Source: Psoroptes ovis
Taxonomy: Eukaryota; Arthropoda; Arachnida; Sarcoptiformes; Psoroptidae
Reading direction: 5' to 3'
Assembly (NCBI GenBank): GCA_002943765.1
Contig: PQWQ01000001.1
Location: 2,166,001-2,230,000 of the forward strand
DNA length: 64,000 nucleotides
A program made the translations under genes and the position numbers. This document shows positions 1 through 10,095 of this stretch, piece by piece (the first letter of the stretch is position 1; every line of letters begins with the position of its first letter). A model generated the notes under the pieces. That model ran no database searches, had not been told where the DNA came from, and was given only the letters and a program-made list of their open reading frames with translations.

Positions 1-577
1 TTTCTTTAGTCTCTCGAGAAGATTTTTTGGTTGATTCCCTAAGATTTTTATACAATGATAATGCATCATCTGATCGCAATGTTGTTTTGCGCTGTTCATT
101 ACTGTATGTATAAGATTGAATAGGACGACGCCTTATCGATTTATCATCCTCATTGCTTGTAGGTAATTTTTTCGGTTCACGATATAATGTTTTGCGTTTA
201 ATTTCTCTGCGTTTTGCTTGTTTTTCTTCTTGTTGAATAATTTTCTCATCATCATCAGCGTCATCACCTGCATCCATATTTTCATCAATATCAAAATCAG
301 AATCAATAACATTTTCAGAATCCGATGAATCTGATATCGAAAAATCATGATCATTTTCAATCTTAAGAAATGAAAGATAAGGAAATATTTGATAAATTAT
401 CAGAAAAGAATTCAAATTACGAAAAAACAGAACATCGATACTAACTTCATCAAAACCACCATATTGTGTTTTATAAAATTCATCTTCTTCTTCTTTATCC
501 AATAATTTTGACATTTTAGAACCGGCGTTAACACGACGTTCTCTTGTTGATGCTAATGATTTTGTTAATTCGGCCAT
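1..577 (-). CDS. VPS72: VPS72 / YL-1 homologue, 5' part only (runs off the left edge)
   Basis: YL-1/VPS72 is a histone chaperone subunit of the SRCAP/SWR1 and TIP60 complexes and binds H2A.Z-H2B in the nucleus. Read on the minus strand, exon 1 is 577-446 and begins MAELTKSLASTRERR. It continues with a segment ending in EEEDEFYKTQYGGFDE, which matches the conserved YL-1 N-terminus. An 84-bp intron (445-362, GT...AG) follows. Exon 2 starts at 361 in phase 0 and carries a long acidic tract (DSDFDIDENMDAGDDADDDE) followed by a basic KRREIKRKTLYREPKK stretch, the same order as in animal YL-1. The frame stays open to base 1, so the C-terminal half lies outside the window. The ATG at 577 fits the usual family start. 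The identification rests on remembered family sequence and is strong for this N-terminal region. Confidence 0.88.
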   Translation of the reverse strand, partial: MAELTKSLASTRERRVNAGSKMSKLLDKEEEDEFYKTQYGGFDEVSIDVLFFRNLNSFLIIYQIFPYLSFLKIENDHDFSISDSSDSENVIDSDFDIDENMDAGDDADDDEKIIQQEEKQAKRREIKRKTLYREPKKLPTSNEDDKSIRRRPIQSYTYSNEQRKTTLRSDDALSLYKNLRESTKKSSRETKE

Positions 578-1238
578 TTTATTTTATTCGGTGACTTTTT
601 TTTAAATAAAAATTAATTGATTTATTATTTTGAATTAAAATTAAATTTAATTTAAATTTGAAAAAATAAACAAAGAATTTTAAATTCTCATGTCAGGCTC
701 ATATTTTTTTTTCTTTTGAGCAACTTCATAAAGGACGAGCGAAAATTTTTTTTGAAAAATTCAAAAAAAAAAATCCTGTCATCAAAGTTTTTCTTTATTC
801 TTGCTGAAAATTATCAGTATTATCAACGATTGATCATACTGATAATAATGACAAGAACAAAGAAATGATAATAAATGATTCTGCTTACACCTACCACTTG
901 GAATGATAAAAATGACAATTGTTTGTAGCAACAACAAAAAGTGTTAACAAGCAACTACTAGCTTACCATTGGTAACGATCCTAGCTAGTTGTCAGCAAGG
1001 TATGATATTACTGATGATACTTTTGTTCTAAGGTACTGAAGGACAAATTTAATATGAGTAGCCAATAACAATAAAAAACTGGCCATTTTAAGATTTTCAT
1101 GTGACTGAATATCAACAAACTTGTTGTTTCGAAACAAAAAATTTACCCGGAATAAATTAGTCTTGTTTGATTTGTGGATTATTGCTTTACGAGCTAATAT
1201 TCCGGTGTTTGTCAATTTGAGTTTTTTAAAAGTATAAT
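578..1238. other. Intergenic region between VPS72 and the MAP kinase kinase (divergent promoters)
   Basis: No convincing gene. The two flanking genes start outward from here, so the stretch should contain both promoters. It is AT-rich with poly-A/T runs. A near-palindrome at 962-976 (CTTACCATTGGTAAC) resembles a weak RFX X-box, but it is 263 bp or more from either start codon. An open frame on the minus strand (985-1263) lacks an ATG at its start, overlaps the kinase start and has no family resemblance. Confidence 0.6.
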
Positions 1239-2746
1239 ATGAAGATTTGTCATTTATTTCCAAAAATCAAACTAAGATGTTTTGGTTTTGAAGATGACAA
1301 TCATGAATCATGTGTTAAACAAGAGACGAAAGCACCACCATCCTTAATGTCAGAAGCAGGAATCACAAAAAAATCTCCCGAAACAAAATTCGAGATTGTT
1401 GATTTCCAATCAGATGATTCAAATTTGAATCCACGATTTTATTCAATTGATAGCCAGCAACGCCGTCAAAGTCGTCAATCAAGAAAACTTAATACAAATT
1501 TATCGCTCAGTTTTTCTGGTTCACATTCATCCAAATATAAAACATCGAAAGATAAAATTATATGCAGTGAGCCGCATCAAAATGATCATTTCAGTAAGTT
1601 TTGATTGAGTTCCATTCCAATGATGAATTAATTTTTAAAATCAAATTTTAATTAGAAAATCATTGGTCATATTTAAATGATAAAAGATCGGAAAAATTGA
1701 GTGAAATAATAAATAAAAGAAAATTTGAAAATAGCAATTCATCATTCACAATTGATGGCTTCCAGTATTCAAATATTTCGATCGATGATTTTCGTAAGGT
1801 GAATGAATTAGGTTCGGGAAATTTTGGTCATGTACAACATTTTTTACATTTGAAATCTGGTCATCATCTAGCCATTAAACGTATGAAATATTGTTTTAAT
1901 TTTGATAATAATAATGAAAATATTGAGAATAATCGTAAACATATAATAAATGAATTGGAATTATTGTCAAAAAGTAATCATGAAAATATCGTAAAATTTT
2001 ATGGTTACATTATTTGTAATAATGATACTGAACTTTGGCTTTGTATGGAATTAATGGATTGTTGTTTCGATCGTCTACTTTATCACACTGGTGATTCACC
2101 TGTATTCATACCGGAATTAATAATTGGTTCATTAACAATATCCATTGTAAATGCATTGATATATTTAAAACATCAACATCAAATGATACATCGTGATATC
2201 AAGCCATCAAACATATTGATTAATCGCAATGGACAAATCAAATTATGTGATTTTGGCATTTCAGGTTTGTTGATCAATTCAATATCATCATCCCGCACAA
2301 TGGGTTCGATTGCGTATCAAGCGCCTGAACGTATTCAACCACCGACAATCGATAAAGTTGATTGCAAAGAAATCGATTTCCATTATGATTGTCGTGTTGA
2401 TGTATGGAGTTTAGGTTTAACATTATTAGAAATGGCATTAGGACATCATCCATATGGGACATGGAATGCTGCTTTTGAAATAATCACCAAAATAATGAAT
2501 CCAAATGAAGTTCCAACGTTAATGAAACCATATTGTGGAAAATACTCGAAAAATCTCAAAAATTTCATCGATTATTGTTTGCAACATGATTATCGTAAAC
2601 GTCCAAAATATGATCAAATAAAATCATCTAAATTCTATCAAGAACAATTGAAAAAATTCAATACGAAAGTAGTTTGTGATTGGTTTAATTCTGTTTATAA
2701 TAATAACAATAATGATAATAATAATATTCATGATAATAAATTTTAA
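1239..2746 (+). CDS. MAP kinase kinase (MKK4-like dual-specificity kinase)
   Basis: A dual-specificity kinase of the MAP2K family, expected to phosphorylate JNK- or p38-type MAP kinases in the cytoplasm. Two exons, 1239-1593 and 1656-2746, are joined across a 62-bp intron to give 481 aa. The first ~160 residues are Ser/Asn-rich. The kinase domain starts near residue 164 with the Gly loop ELGSGNFGHV. The ATP lysine is in LAIKRMKY, the catalytic loop is HRDIKPSNIL (about 297), and DFGISG lies near 317. The activation segment SISSSRTMGSIAYQAPE has the MKK4 layout, but with Ser in place of the usual second Thr phosphosite. VDVWSLGLTLLEMALGHHPY is also typical. MKK4 is the closest remembered match; an MKK3/6 assignment is possible. 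The C-terminus ends in an Asn/Asp run. The stop lies 5 bp from that of CDK20 on the other strand. Confidence 0.85.
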
Positions 2747-2751
2747 TTTTT

Positions 2752-4038
2752 TCATCTTTTCAATATTTCTTGCGGTGGTCCCGACAAATGCTCAATAAAT
2801 TTTGGTTTTATCAAAAAATTATCATCAGATACATTTGAATCATTGAAATACTCATGTTTTAGCAGCTGATCAGTTGTTAATCTTTGATTATAACAAATCA
2901 TCTTAGATAGTAAATTCAAAGTATATTTTGGACCATTCATCGATTCATTGAATTCAATGCTAATCCTTTGTGAGAAATTTTCTAGCCATTTGGGCAAATC
3001 ATTTTCACTATGATTATGCCTATCATATGAGTCTAATTGTATGAATTGTATTTTATTGAAATCAAGTAAATTTTCCGTCCATTCACCTGGTTCAGGATTC
3101 CCAAGCGATCTTACAATTAAACTCAATTGTTCAATATCTGTTTCACCATGAAATAATGGCTGTTTTTGTAACATTTCGGCCAAAATGCAACCAACAGACC
3201 AAATATCAACTTCGCTACCATAATGTGTAGCACCCCATAATAATTCTGGTGCACGATACCATCGTGTACAGACATCATTCGAGAAACCTTGTTCATTTTT
3301 ATCCTCATTTTCAATGTGAATATCAATTGCACGCGCTTGACCGAAATCAGCTAATTTTAATTGTCCATTCCAATCGATCAAAATATTTGATGGTTTTAAA
3401 TCACGATGTATAATACCATTACAATGTAAATGATTCAAACCATTCAATATCATGTGAAAATACAAACTAATTGATTGATCTGATTTTATTAATGATGATT
3501 TCGGTTCATCATTTGATTTTCTATTAGTTTTAGGCCCATATATTAGTGTTGTTAAATTAGTGGGCAACAGTGGAAACACAAGATTAATAGTCGATCCAGA
3601 AACACATACGTCTAATAATTCAATAACATTCGGATGTCCATTTAAATATTGTAGCGATTTGATTTCTCGTATCAATTTTACTGGTATTGTACGATTACGA
3701 ATAAAAATACGCTTGATTGCATATTGTTTATGATGTTTAAAATTATGTTCATGATTATCATTACAATTATCTGAACAATAATAATCATATTCACAATTCG
3801 ATGATTCGATATCATTTCTATTATTGGTGTTTATCTGACGATCTAATGCCCATAATATGATACCATGAGCACCAGCACTCAAATGACATTTTATTTGATA
3901 TTTATCTTTAAAGCTAGAATTTTTTCTTTTTGAAGCACTATTCATCATTGATTGGTTATTGTCATTAATCAATGATTTTGTATCCAATTCCATTGGTGTC
4001 GATGTATTTAATCTATCATATAAACGAATACGATCCAT
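2752..4038 (-). CDS. CDK20: Cyclin-dependent kinase 20 (CCRK)-like kinase
   Basis: CDK20/CCRK is a CDK-related kinase that acts on cilium assembly (via ICK/MAK-type kinases) and on the cell cycle. A single exon encodes 428 aa and starts MDRIRLYDRL. The kinase domain begins near residue 48 (HLSAGAHGIILWALDR), matching the GEGAHGIV form of the glycine loop typical of this subfamily. Other landmarks are YAIKRIF, the C-helix PVKLIREIKSLQ, the catalytic loop HRDLKPSNILI, DFGQARAI (DFGLAR in most CDKs), the T-loop CTRWYRAPELLWGA, and DIEQLSLIVRSLGNPEPGEW. The last matches the CDK20 DIEQL...LGTPNP segment. Compared with the ~346-aa human protein it has an acidic Asn/Asp-rich insert after the Gly loop and another before the catalytic loop. 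A candidate RFX X-box lies 81-94 bp upstream of the ATG, as expected for a ciliary gene. Confidence 0.85.
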   Translation of the reverse strand: MDRIRLYDRLNTSTPMELDTKSLINDNNQSMMNSASKRKNSSFKDKYQIKCHLSAGAHGIILWALDRQINTNNRNDIESSNCEYDYYCSDNCNDNHEHNFKHHKQYAIKRIFIRNRTIPVKLIREIKSLQYLNGHPNVIELLDVCVSGSTINLVFPLLPTNLTTLIYGPKTNRKSNDEPKSSLIKSDQSISLYFHMILNGLNHLHCNGIIHRDLKPSNILIDWNGQLKLADFGQARAIDIHIENEDKNEQGFSNDVCTRWYRAPELLWGATHYGSEVDIWSVGCILAEMLQKQPLFHGETDIEQLSLIVRSLGNPEPGEWTENLLDFNKIQFIQLDSYDRHNHSENDLPKWLENFSQRISIEFNESMNGPKYTLNLLSKMICYNQRLTTDQLLKHEYFNDSNVSDDNFLIKPKFIEHLSGPPQEILKR

Positions 4039-4118
4039 ATTTTCATTCAGATTTTTATGATACGTTTTATTAACATAGGATTTAAATTAATAAATTCAAA
4101 CAATATTTGATTGAATAT

Positions 4119-4132
4119 ATTACCATGGCAAC
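4119..4132 (-). promoter_or_regulatory. Candidate RFX X-box upstream of CDK20
   Basis: Read on the minus strand the bases are GTTGCCATGGTAAT. This fits the RFX consensus GTNRCC-N(0-3)-RGYAAC with one mismatch at the last base. It sits 81-94 bp before the CDK20 ATG, the distance at which X-boxes drive ciliary genes in other animals. The motif and its place are seen in the sequence; its function is inferred. Confidence 0.55.
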
Positions 4133-6334
4133 GAGAATAGAATTGGAAAACTCGAATAATATAAATATCAATCTAACCAAGTAACGAAGAACCTATATTT
4201 GCTCAAATCAATTGGACATTCATACGATTCTTATAAAAATTACACTAAACGTAATATTACGTCTCATGACAACCCTTTTAGGAAAATCATATTTTGGTTT
4301 TTGAAACGCTTGAAGCTCGATACATTGGCGATCACAGACATACCAATGTTTTGTAAATTGAAATTGAGAACAACATATTTTATACCGCAACATCTATAGC
4401 TGCTGTGGTCTTAGATCATTTTCTGACATGAAAATTTTAACCGTACATAATCAGTAATGAATGAAACAAGAAATGACAGAAAAGATTATGAATTTGGTTA
4501 GTCATTTTTTCATATGAATTCATTGTTAATGTAATTTTTCCACTAATTAACCAGTTTTAACCAGTGATTGCCAAAGTGAATTAATATTACTTTTCAAAAT
4601 TCATGAAGGAGATCGGTGGAAAAATCGATCAAAATATTAACCTGATCTAGCATAGGGTAACATTAACAAGTTTTATACAAACGAAATTTTATGAAATTAG
4701 TTTTTCGATTAAACGAAACGATAATCAATCGGAAAAATCTTGTCTTGTTATCAATTGAAATTTGATTGACAATTTTTGATTGGCAATTGATTGACGATAA
4801 TTTCATATCAATTTGTTATCATTCCCATAATTACTATCAATAAAAATATTTAATTGAAATAATCTTTTGTAGTCAATTCATCAAAATGCTATCATCATGT
4901 CAAAGGATTATCATCAATCATTTTTGACATCGAAATTCTTTATTTCAATATTGAAAATGTATCATTTTTTATTTCATCAAAAAATGGATGATACACGCAT
5001 CAACAACAATGAAATGATTGTAATTGTGAATGGGAAAATACGAAAAATGCTTAAAGTTTGAGCCTTAAACAAGAAAAGATAAAATTAAGCACATGTACAA
5101 TTTTAAATTAAATGCATATCCACATTCCAATCATTAAATTATACACAATAAATAACGCTGTAATACATATTGAATGGTGTATGATCAATTTTCATGTGAT
5201 CAATTTTGAAAAAAACACACACACACACACACACATCAATCCATATGAGTGTGTGTGCGTCTGTGTGTGTTTTTAAATATGTTTAAAATTTCTTTAAAAT
5301 TGGAAACACACATTAAACATCTTGAACATTTCGTAAGAATATTCTGAAACATAATCTTTGAAATCTAAAATTTGAAATCCATATTAATCAAAGGGTTTGT
5401 ATTATTTGTTTATTTATTTACTTTTTATTCTTAAATTCTAACAATTATTCATCAAGAACATTATATTTGACATTCAATATTATTATTATTATTAAAATGA
5501 TGATGATATGACAATGATTATGATGATGATGATGTTTCAATGTAATAATAAAAATAAATATGTTCAATTGTATTTTTTTACAAATTACAATTGCATGACA
5601 ATGCAAAGTGATTTGGCTCCATTTCTTGAATTTTCATTTTTTCAATAATAAACACACATGCTTGGCATATACACAACACATCTCGATCGATAGCTAAAGA
5701 GTGGTAGCAATGAAAGCATAAATTCTATAGTCAAACAACACCAAATATAAAAACCGTGAATATGTGATTATATATTTATTTATTCATTTGTTTATTTTTG
5801 TTTGCCATAGAAAATGCTTGAGTAAAAAAATTGAAGAATAAATAAAATAATTTTTTTAAAAAATTAAACAAAATAGCTAAGATGTCTTTGATTTAAATTT
5901 AATTGTCATCATCATCATCTTTGAAAATTTTTCAATGAAATTTAATATTTTTTTTTCATTTGATTTCATTACCATCAATGATTTAATTTAAAACAACAAC
6001 ATTTGTTTTTCTGCATAATTCATTTGTAAAATTCTAGCCTTTTACATCCACCAACATCATCAAGAATTATGATGAAATTATAAGAAATAAAATAAAACTG
6101 CTCAAGATTTTAATTCTGCTTTTTTTCCTGATGATTCTGAAGATATATTGAAGATTTATAAATGAAGAAGACAAATGCAATGAAATCAATGATGCAATGA
6201 AAATGTTTTGATGATCAAATGTTTTAATATATATTTATTATTCGTTAATCAATTCGATTGGTTGTTGAATTTTGTTCAATTACGAAACAACTTAGATTAA
6301 AATCGATAATAATCTAGAATAATTTTATAATAAA
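4133..6334. other. 2.2-kb intergenic region, CDK20 to adenylosuccinate synthetase
   Basis: No recognisable gene or RNA. It should hold the divergent promoters and 5' leaders of CDK20 (left) and adenylosuccinate synthetase (right). It is AT-rich with simple-sequence runs (ATT, GAT and TTTA types) and one self-complementary CA/GT microsatellite at 5211-5275, listed separately. A 66-codon open frame at 4199-4399 has no ATG at its start and no resemblance to a known protein, so I treat it as chance. Confidence 0.6.
5211..5275. repeat. CA/GT microsatellite pair forming an inverted repeat
   Basis: A run of A followed by (CA)n at 5211-5235 is separated by 13 bases from an imperfect (GT)n tract ending in a T run at 5249-5275. 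The arms are complementary, so single-stranded DNA or RNA from either strand could fold into a stem of about 22-25 bp. The CA tract is uninterrupted; the GT tract has GC and CT interruptions. Confidence 0.8.
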
Positions 6335-8135
6335 TTGTTAATTATGATGGATGCAGAAATTGATTCAAATCACTTGAATAATAATAATAATGGTACTGAT
6401 ACTGATAAAAATTATCAAAATGGTAATGCAATCATAATCAAAGATACGAAAGATATATTAATCAATAATAAATTAAATATGGATGATAATAATAGTAATT
6501 TAATCAATAATAATAATAACAATAATGATGATAATGATTTTAATTATGATGAATTGCACCATCAACAACAACAGCAAACAAAATTATCTAAAATTGATTA
6601 TAAAAATAAAGATTGTTCAAAAGTAACTGTTATACTTGGATCACAATGGGGTGATGAAGGTAAAGGTAAAATTGTTGATTTAGTCGCACCCGAAATGGAT
6701 GTCATTTGCCGCTGTCAAGGAGGTAATAATGCTGGACATACTGTTGTTGCCGATGGTATCGAATATGATTTTCATTTATTACCTAGTGGCATAATCAATC
6801 CCAATATAATATCTGTACTGGGTAACGGTGTCGTTATTCATTTGGCACAATTATTAGATGAAATTCGCAAAAATGAAGCAAAGGGATTGAAAAATTGGCA
6901 ACAACGTTTGATAATATCTGATCGCGCTCATTTGGGTATGTCATATTCAAGTAATATATCGAATAAACTGGTTAATAATAAATTAAATTGTTTATTACCC
7001 TTTTTGTTTTTAGTATTTGATTTTCATCAAGAAGTTGATGCATTGATTGAAAAAGCCAAAGGCAAAAAAAGTCTTGGTACAACAAAAAAAGGTATTGGAC
7101 CAACATATTCAACAAAAGCTGCACGTATCGGTATACGAATGGCAGATTTGATGGGAGATTTCGATAAATTTTCCGAAAAATTCAATTCATTAGTCAATTT
7201 TTATCAGATACAATTTCCTGAATTAAAAGTGAATGTTACTGAACAATTAGAGTTGATAAAAAAAATGCGTGAAAATGTCCGCATTTGTGTAACGGATACG
7301 ATTCCATTCATCTCTAAATCAATACATGATAATCGTAAAATTTTAGTTGAAGGTGCAAACGCCAATATGCTTGATATTGATTTTGGCACATATCCATATG
7401 TCACATCATCGAATTGTACTGTTGGCGGCGCTTGTACTGGTCTAGGCATACCTCCTAGATTTATTGGCGATGTTTTCGGTGTTACCAAAGCTTATTGTAC
7501 ACGTGTTGGTGATGGACCATTTCCAACTGAATTGAAAAATGATATCGGCGATTACCTTCAAGAAGTTGGTAAAGAAGTAGGTGTCACCACTAAACGTAAA
7601 CGTAGATGTGGCTGGTTAGATATGGTTTTACTGCGATATGCCGATATGATTAATGGATTTTCTGCGTAAGTTTGTTATTGAAAATGAATTTCTTGGAAAA
7701 TTATAATGAATTCGATCTTTTTTCTCGATTTAATTCAAAATTAGAATTGCATTGACAAAATTAGATATATTGGATGGATTGTCTGAAATTAAAATAGGTA
7801 TCAGTTATAATATTGATGGCCATGAAATCCAAACACCACCTGCAAACATAACCGATTTAGAACGATTGACTGTCAATTATCTTACATTACCTGGATGGAA
7901 ATCTTCAATCAGTGATTGTAGGAAATTCGATGATTTACCTGAAAATGCTCAAAATTATGTGCGCAAAATTGAAGAATTATTAGGAAAACCAGGTAAATAT
8001 CATAAATAATTTTATATTGAACAATATAACGTCACTAATATCAATTTATTTTTAAAATTTTTCCCATTCCCTAATTCAATAGTCAAATGGATCGGTGTTG
8101 GTGCATCTCGTGATTCGATTATACAGTTATTTTAA
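6335..8135 (+). CDS. ADSS2: Adenylosuccinate synthetase
   Basis: Catalyses GTP-dependent condensation of IMP with aspartate to adenylosuccinate, the first step from IMP to AMP, in the cytosol. Four exons (6335-6935, 7014-7665, 7745-7992, 8083-8135) give 517 aa. Exon joins restore RAHL-VFDFHQ, NGFSA-IALTKLDIL and KP-VKWIGVG and end in IIQLF, all matching animal ADSS. The P-loop-like GSQWGDEGKGKIVD is near residue 102, the catalytic His is in GGNNAGHTV, and IMP/GTP loops are seen in GTTKKGIGPTYS and RKRRCGWLD. The first ~90 residues are an Asn/Asp/Gln-rich extension, much longer than the ~30-residue leader of the human enzyme. Intron 1 (6936-7013) is 78 bp, a multiple of three and free of stops, so a retained-intron form would still be an open frame. 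Confidence 0.95.
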
Positions 8136-8392
8136 ATATTGATTACAAATTGGATTCATTTGGAAAAAAAATTTATTTCTTTGTTTATTATTGTTTCGAT
8201 AAAATTGTTTGTTTATTTGTTTGATTGGTTGAAAAAAAATCAAAATAAATTAAAAATTTCATATATCATTCATTTGTGAAATGTTAAATCAATATTATTA
8301 TTATTTAAATGTGTATTATTTTTCTATATTTTCAAATTTTTTCTATCATTATGATTATTATAATTATTTAAAACAGAATAAACTTGAATAAA

Positions 8393-9325
8393 TTATAATG
8401 TATTGAAAAATTCAATCATTATTGGAAATGGTGTACGCCATTGTGACATACGTTGTAATTTACCATTAGATTTAATATGATTATCGACCATCGTTTGACA
8501 GCGATCTTGTTGATCTTCAAAATTTTCGCATGCAAAATTCATTACATTGCTCATTGTGCTACCATAAAATTGTTGAAATTGTTGGATTGCTTCTTCAGTA
8601 CAAACATTTGTTTTTGTTTCTCGTAATTTATCGGTCATACATGTTGAAAAAAGATCAGTTATACTATTTATTGATCAGTATTCATGAAAATAATAATTAT
8701 TAAATCAATTATTTGATAATTATGAAATAAAAAACATACCAACAAAGATAAGGAAATTTATTTTTATCTGGTTGAATAGAAAATGTCAGATTCATTTGAT
8801 CAATGAATGTATTGAAACAATCATTCATTAATTTACGATGTGGATTGACACAATTGGCAAAATTAAAAAATTCTTGTCGAACTTTTGCGTTGCGTCTTGA
8901 ACAATATTTTTTAGTCGATTGCGTTAATGAATATGCTGTTATTGTCAATATAGATTTACCAGATGCATTATCTTTTAAACATTGTTGTGCATAATCTTTG
9001 GTGAATTTTGCTCCAGCTTTTACATTTCTAATAATATTGAAAAATCTCAATTAATTCAATGATTGATTAATTTTTTGAAGACATACTTGCAATATTTGGT
9101 GAATTCTGCATCTTTTGTTGGATATAGATAACGTTTATCATCGAAACTGCCAACAAGTTTTATCATATTATCTTCTAATGTTTTATAATCATTACATTTT
9201 ATTTCTACTCCGGATGATGATGCGGCTGCTGCTGTTGAAGATGATTTAGCGAATGTCAATGAAAATAATTGTAACAATAAATGCAAAATTGTCAATGTTC
9301 GATACATTGTTCGTAACATTGGCAT
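8393..9325 (-). CDS. Secreted cysteine-rich protein, unrecognised (intact copy)
   Basis: Function unknown. Three minus-strand exons (9325-9087, 9027-8740, 8663-8393) join in frame to 265 aa. The joins restore FTKYCK-NVKAGAKFTKDYAQQCL and FPYLC-CITDLFSTC. The N-terminus is a clear signal peptide (TLTILHLLLQLFSLTFA), and no further membrane segment is seen. The mature part has about 12 cysteines, including an adjacent CC pair created at the second exon junction, which suggests a disulfide-bonded secreted protein. The spacing (C...Y-x3-C-L ... KKYC ... CC ... C ... C) recalls uncharacterised secreted arthropod families, but I cannot name one with confidence. Splice sites are standard (GTATGT donors, AG acceptors). 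A second copy with a broken first exon lies immediately to the right. Confidence 0.72.
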
Positions 9326-10012
9326 TTAAATGTATGATTTCAATACGAAAAACTTTTTTAGATATTATTGAAGTTTTCTTTTCGGCTGAATTTTTCGCTT
9401 TTTTTTATTCAAAATTATTGAATTTTTCTTCTTTTAAAAATGTGTAATGAGACATTTGTATTCAATATTCAAACAAAAAAAAAAATTGATTCAATTTCAT
9501 AATTGATTACGTAATAAATAACCTGTTTTGCTTTCATCCTTGACAACATTAAAATTTTTAAACATGTTTATAAACAACGATAGTAAATTGAATCGAATAT
9601 TCAAATATTTTTTCTAAAAATATCTATATCTTCAATATTGAATGTTGATAACACATTTACATGTCGATGACAATTATTCTCTGAAATTTGGATTTCCTAA
9701 TATTGCATTCAATCAAATTTATCTGATGATGTGCGATGTAAGATTTAAATTTCATTAAAATATTATTTCACTTTGAATTCATTATTCTTATCTATAATAG
9801 ATAGAATTCGTAAGAATTCTTATATTTATTTTGCTTATTTCTCATATCAAAATAACGCACAAATTCAGTTGAAAATATTGCAATGTCAATCATTAATATC
9901 TCATAATTTTGAATTAGAATCTTTGAAAATCATTATCTTTAATCTCAAGATGATTTTGAACACAAAATAAATCTAAAGTAATATTTATTTTTTTATTGAT
10001 GCTTTCCTTGAT
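9326..10012. other. Spacer between the two copies of the secreted protein gene
   Basis: The promoter side of the intact minus-strand copy, followed by sequence that matches 11009-11719 with many small indels. No gene of its own. The fragment 9984-10010 encodes, on the minus strand, only the final seven codons and stop of the membrane protein whose real end is at 11694, left by the duplication. An open frame at 9773-9970 is a chance ORF in AT-rich DNA. Confidence 0.65.
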
Positions 10013-10095
10013 GAATTATTTTTCTATATTTTCAAATTTTTTTCTATCATTATGAGATTATTATAATTATTTGAAACAGAATAAACTTGAATAAA

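Larger units (their letters stand above)
8315..10012. repeat. Tandem duplication, unit A (about 1.7 kb)
   Basis: This unit matches 10013-11719 over nearly its whole length. It comprises the 3' flank and all exons of the secreted protein gene, its upstream spacer, and a final stretch around 9984-10010. On the minus strand that stretch encodes the last seven codons and stop of the neighbouring membrane-protein gene (RKASIKK). The full copy of that gene end lies at 11694-11719, so the right breakpoint of the duplicated segment fell inside a coding exon. Exons 2 and 3 are nearly identical between units, while the spacers have diverged by indels. Confidence 0.85.

Noticed and set aside
962..976. 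Third X-box-like palindrome between VPS72 and the MAP2K
   Set aside because: It is 263 bp or more from either ATG, has a mismatch and neither gene is ciliary; left as a weak note only.
985..1263. Open frame of 92 codons, minus strand
   Set aside because: No ATG at its start, overlaps the MAP2K first exon and resembles no family; chance ORF in the promoter region.
4199..4399. 66-codon open frame, plus strand
   Set aside because: Begins with TTG, low support, no domain and no neighbours suggesting an exon.
9773..9970. 65-codon open frame in the spacer of the tandem duplication
   Set aside because: The matching region of the other unit does not keep the frame, so it is not under coding constraint.
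9984..10010. Apparent small exon encoding the end of the membrane protein
   Set aside because: Explained as a duplication fragment; the rest of the gene is not beside it.
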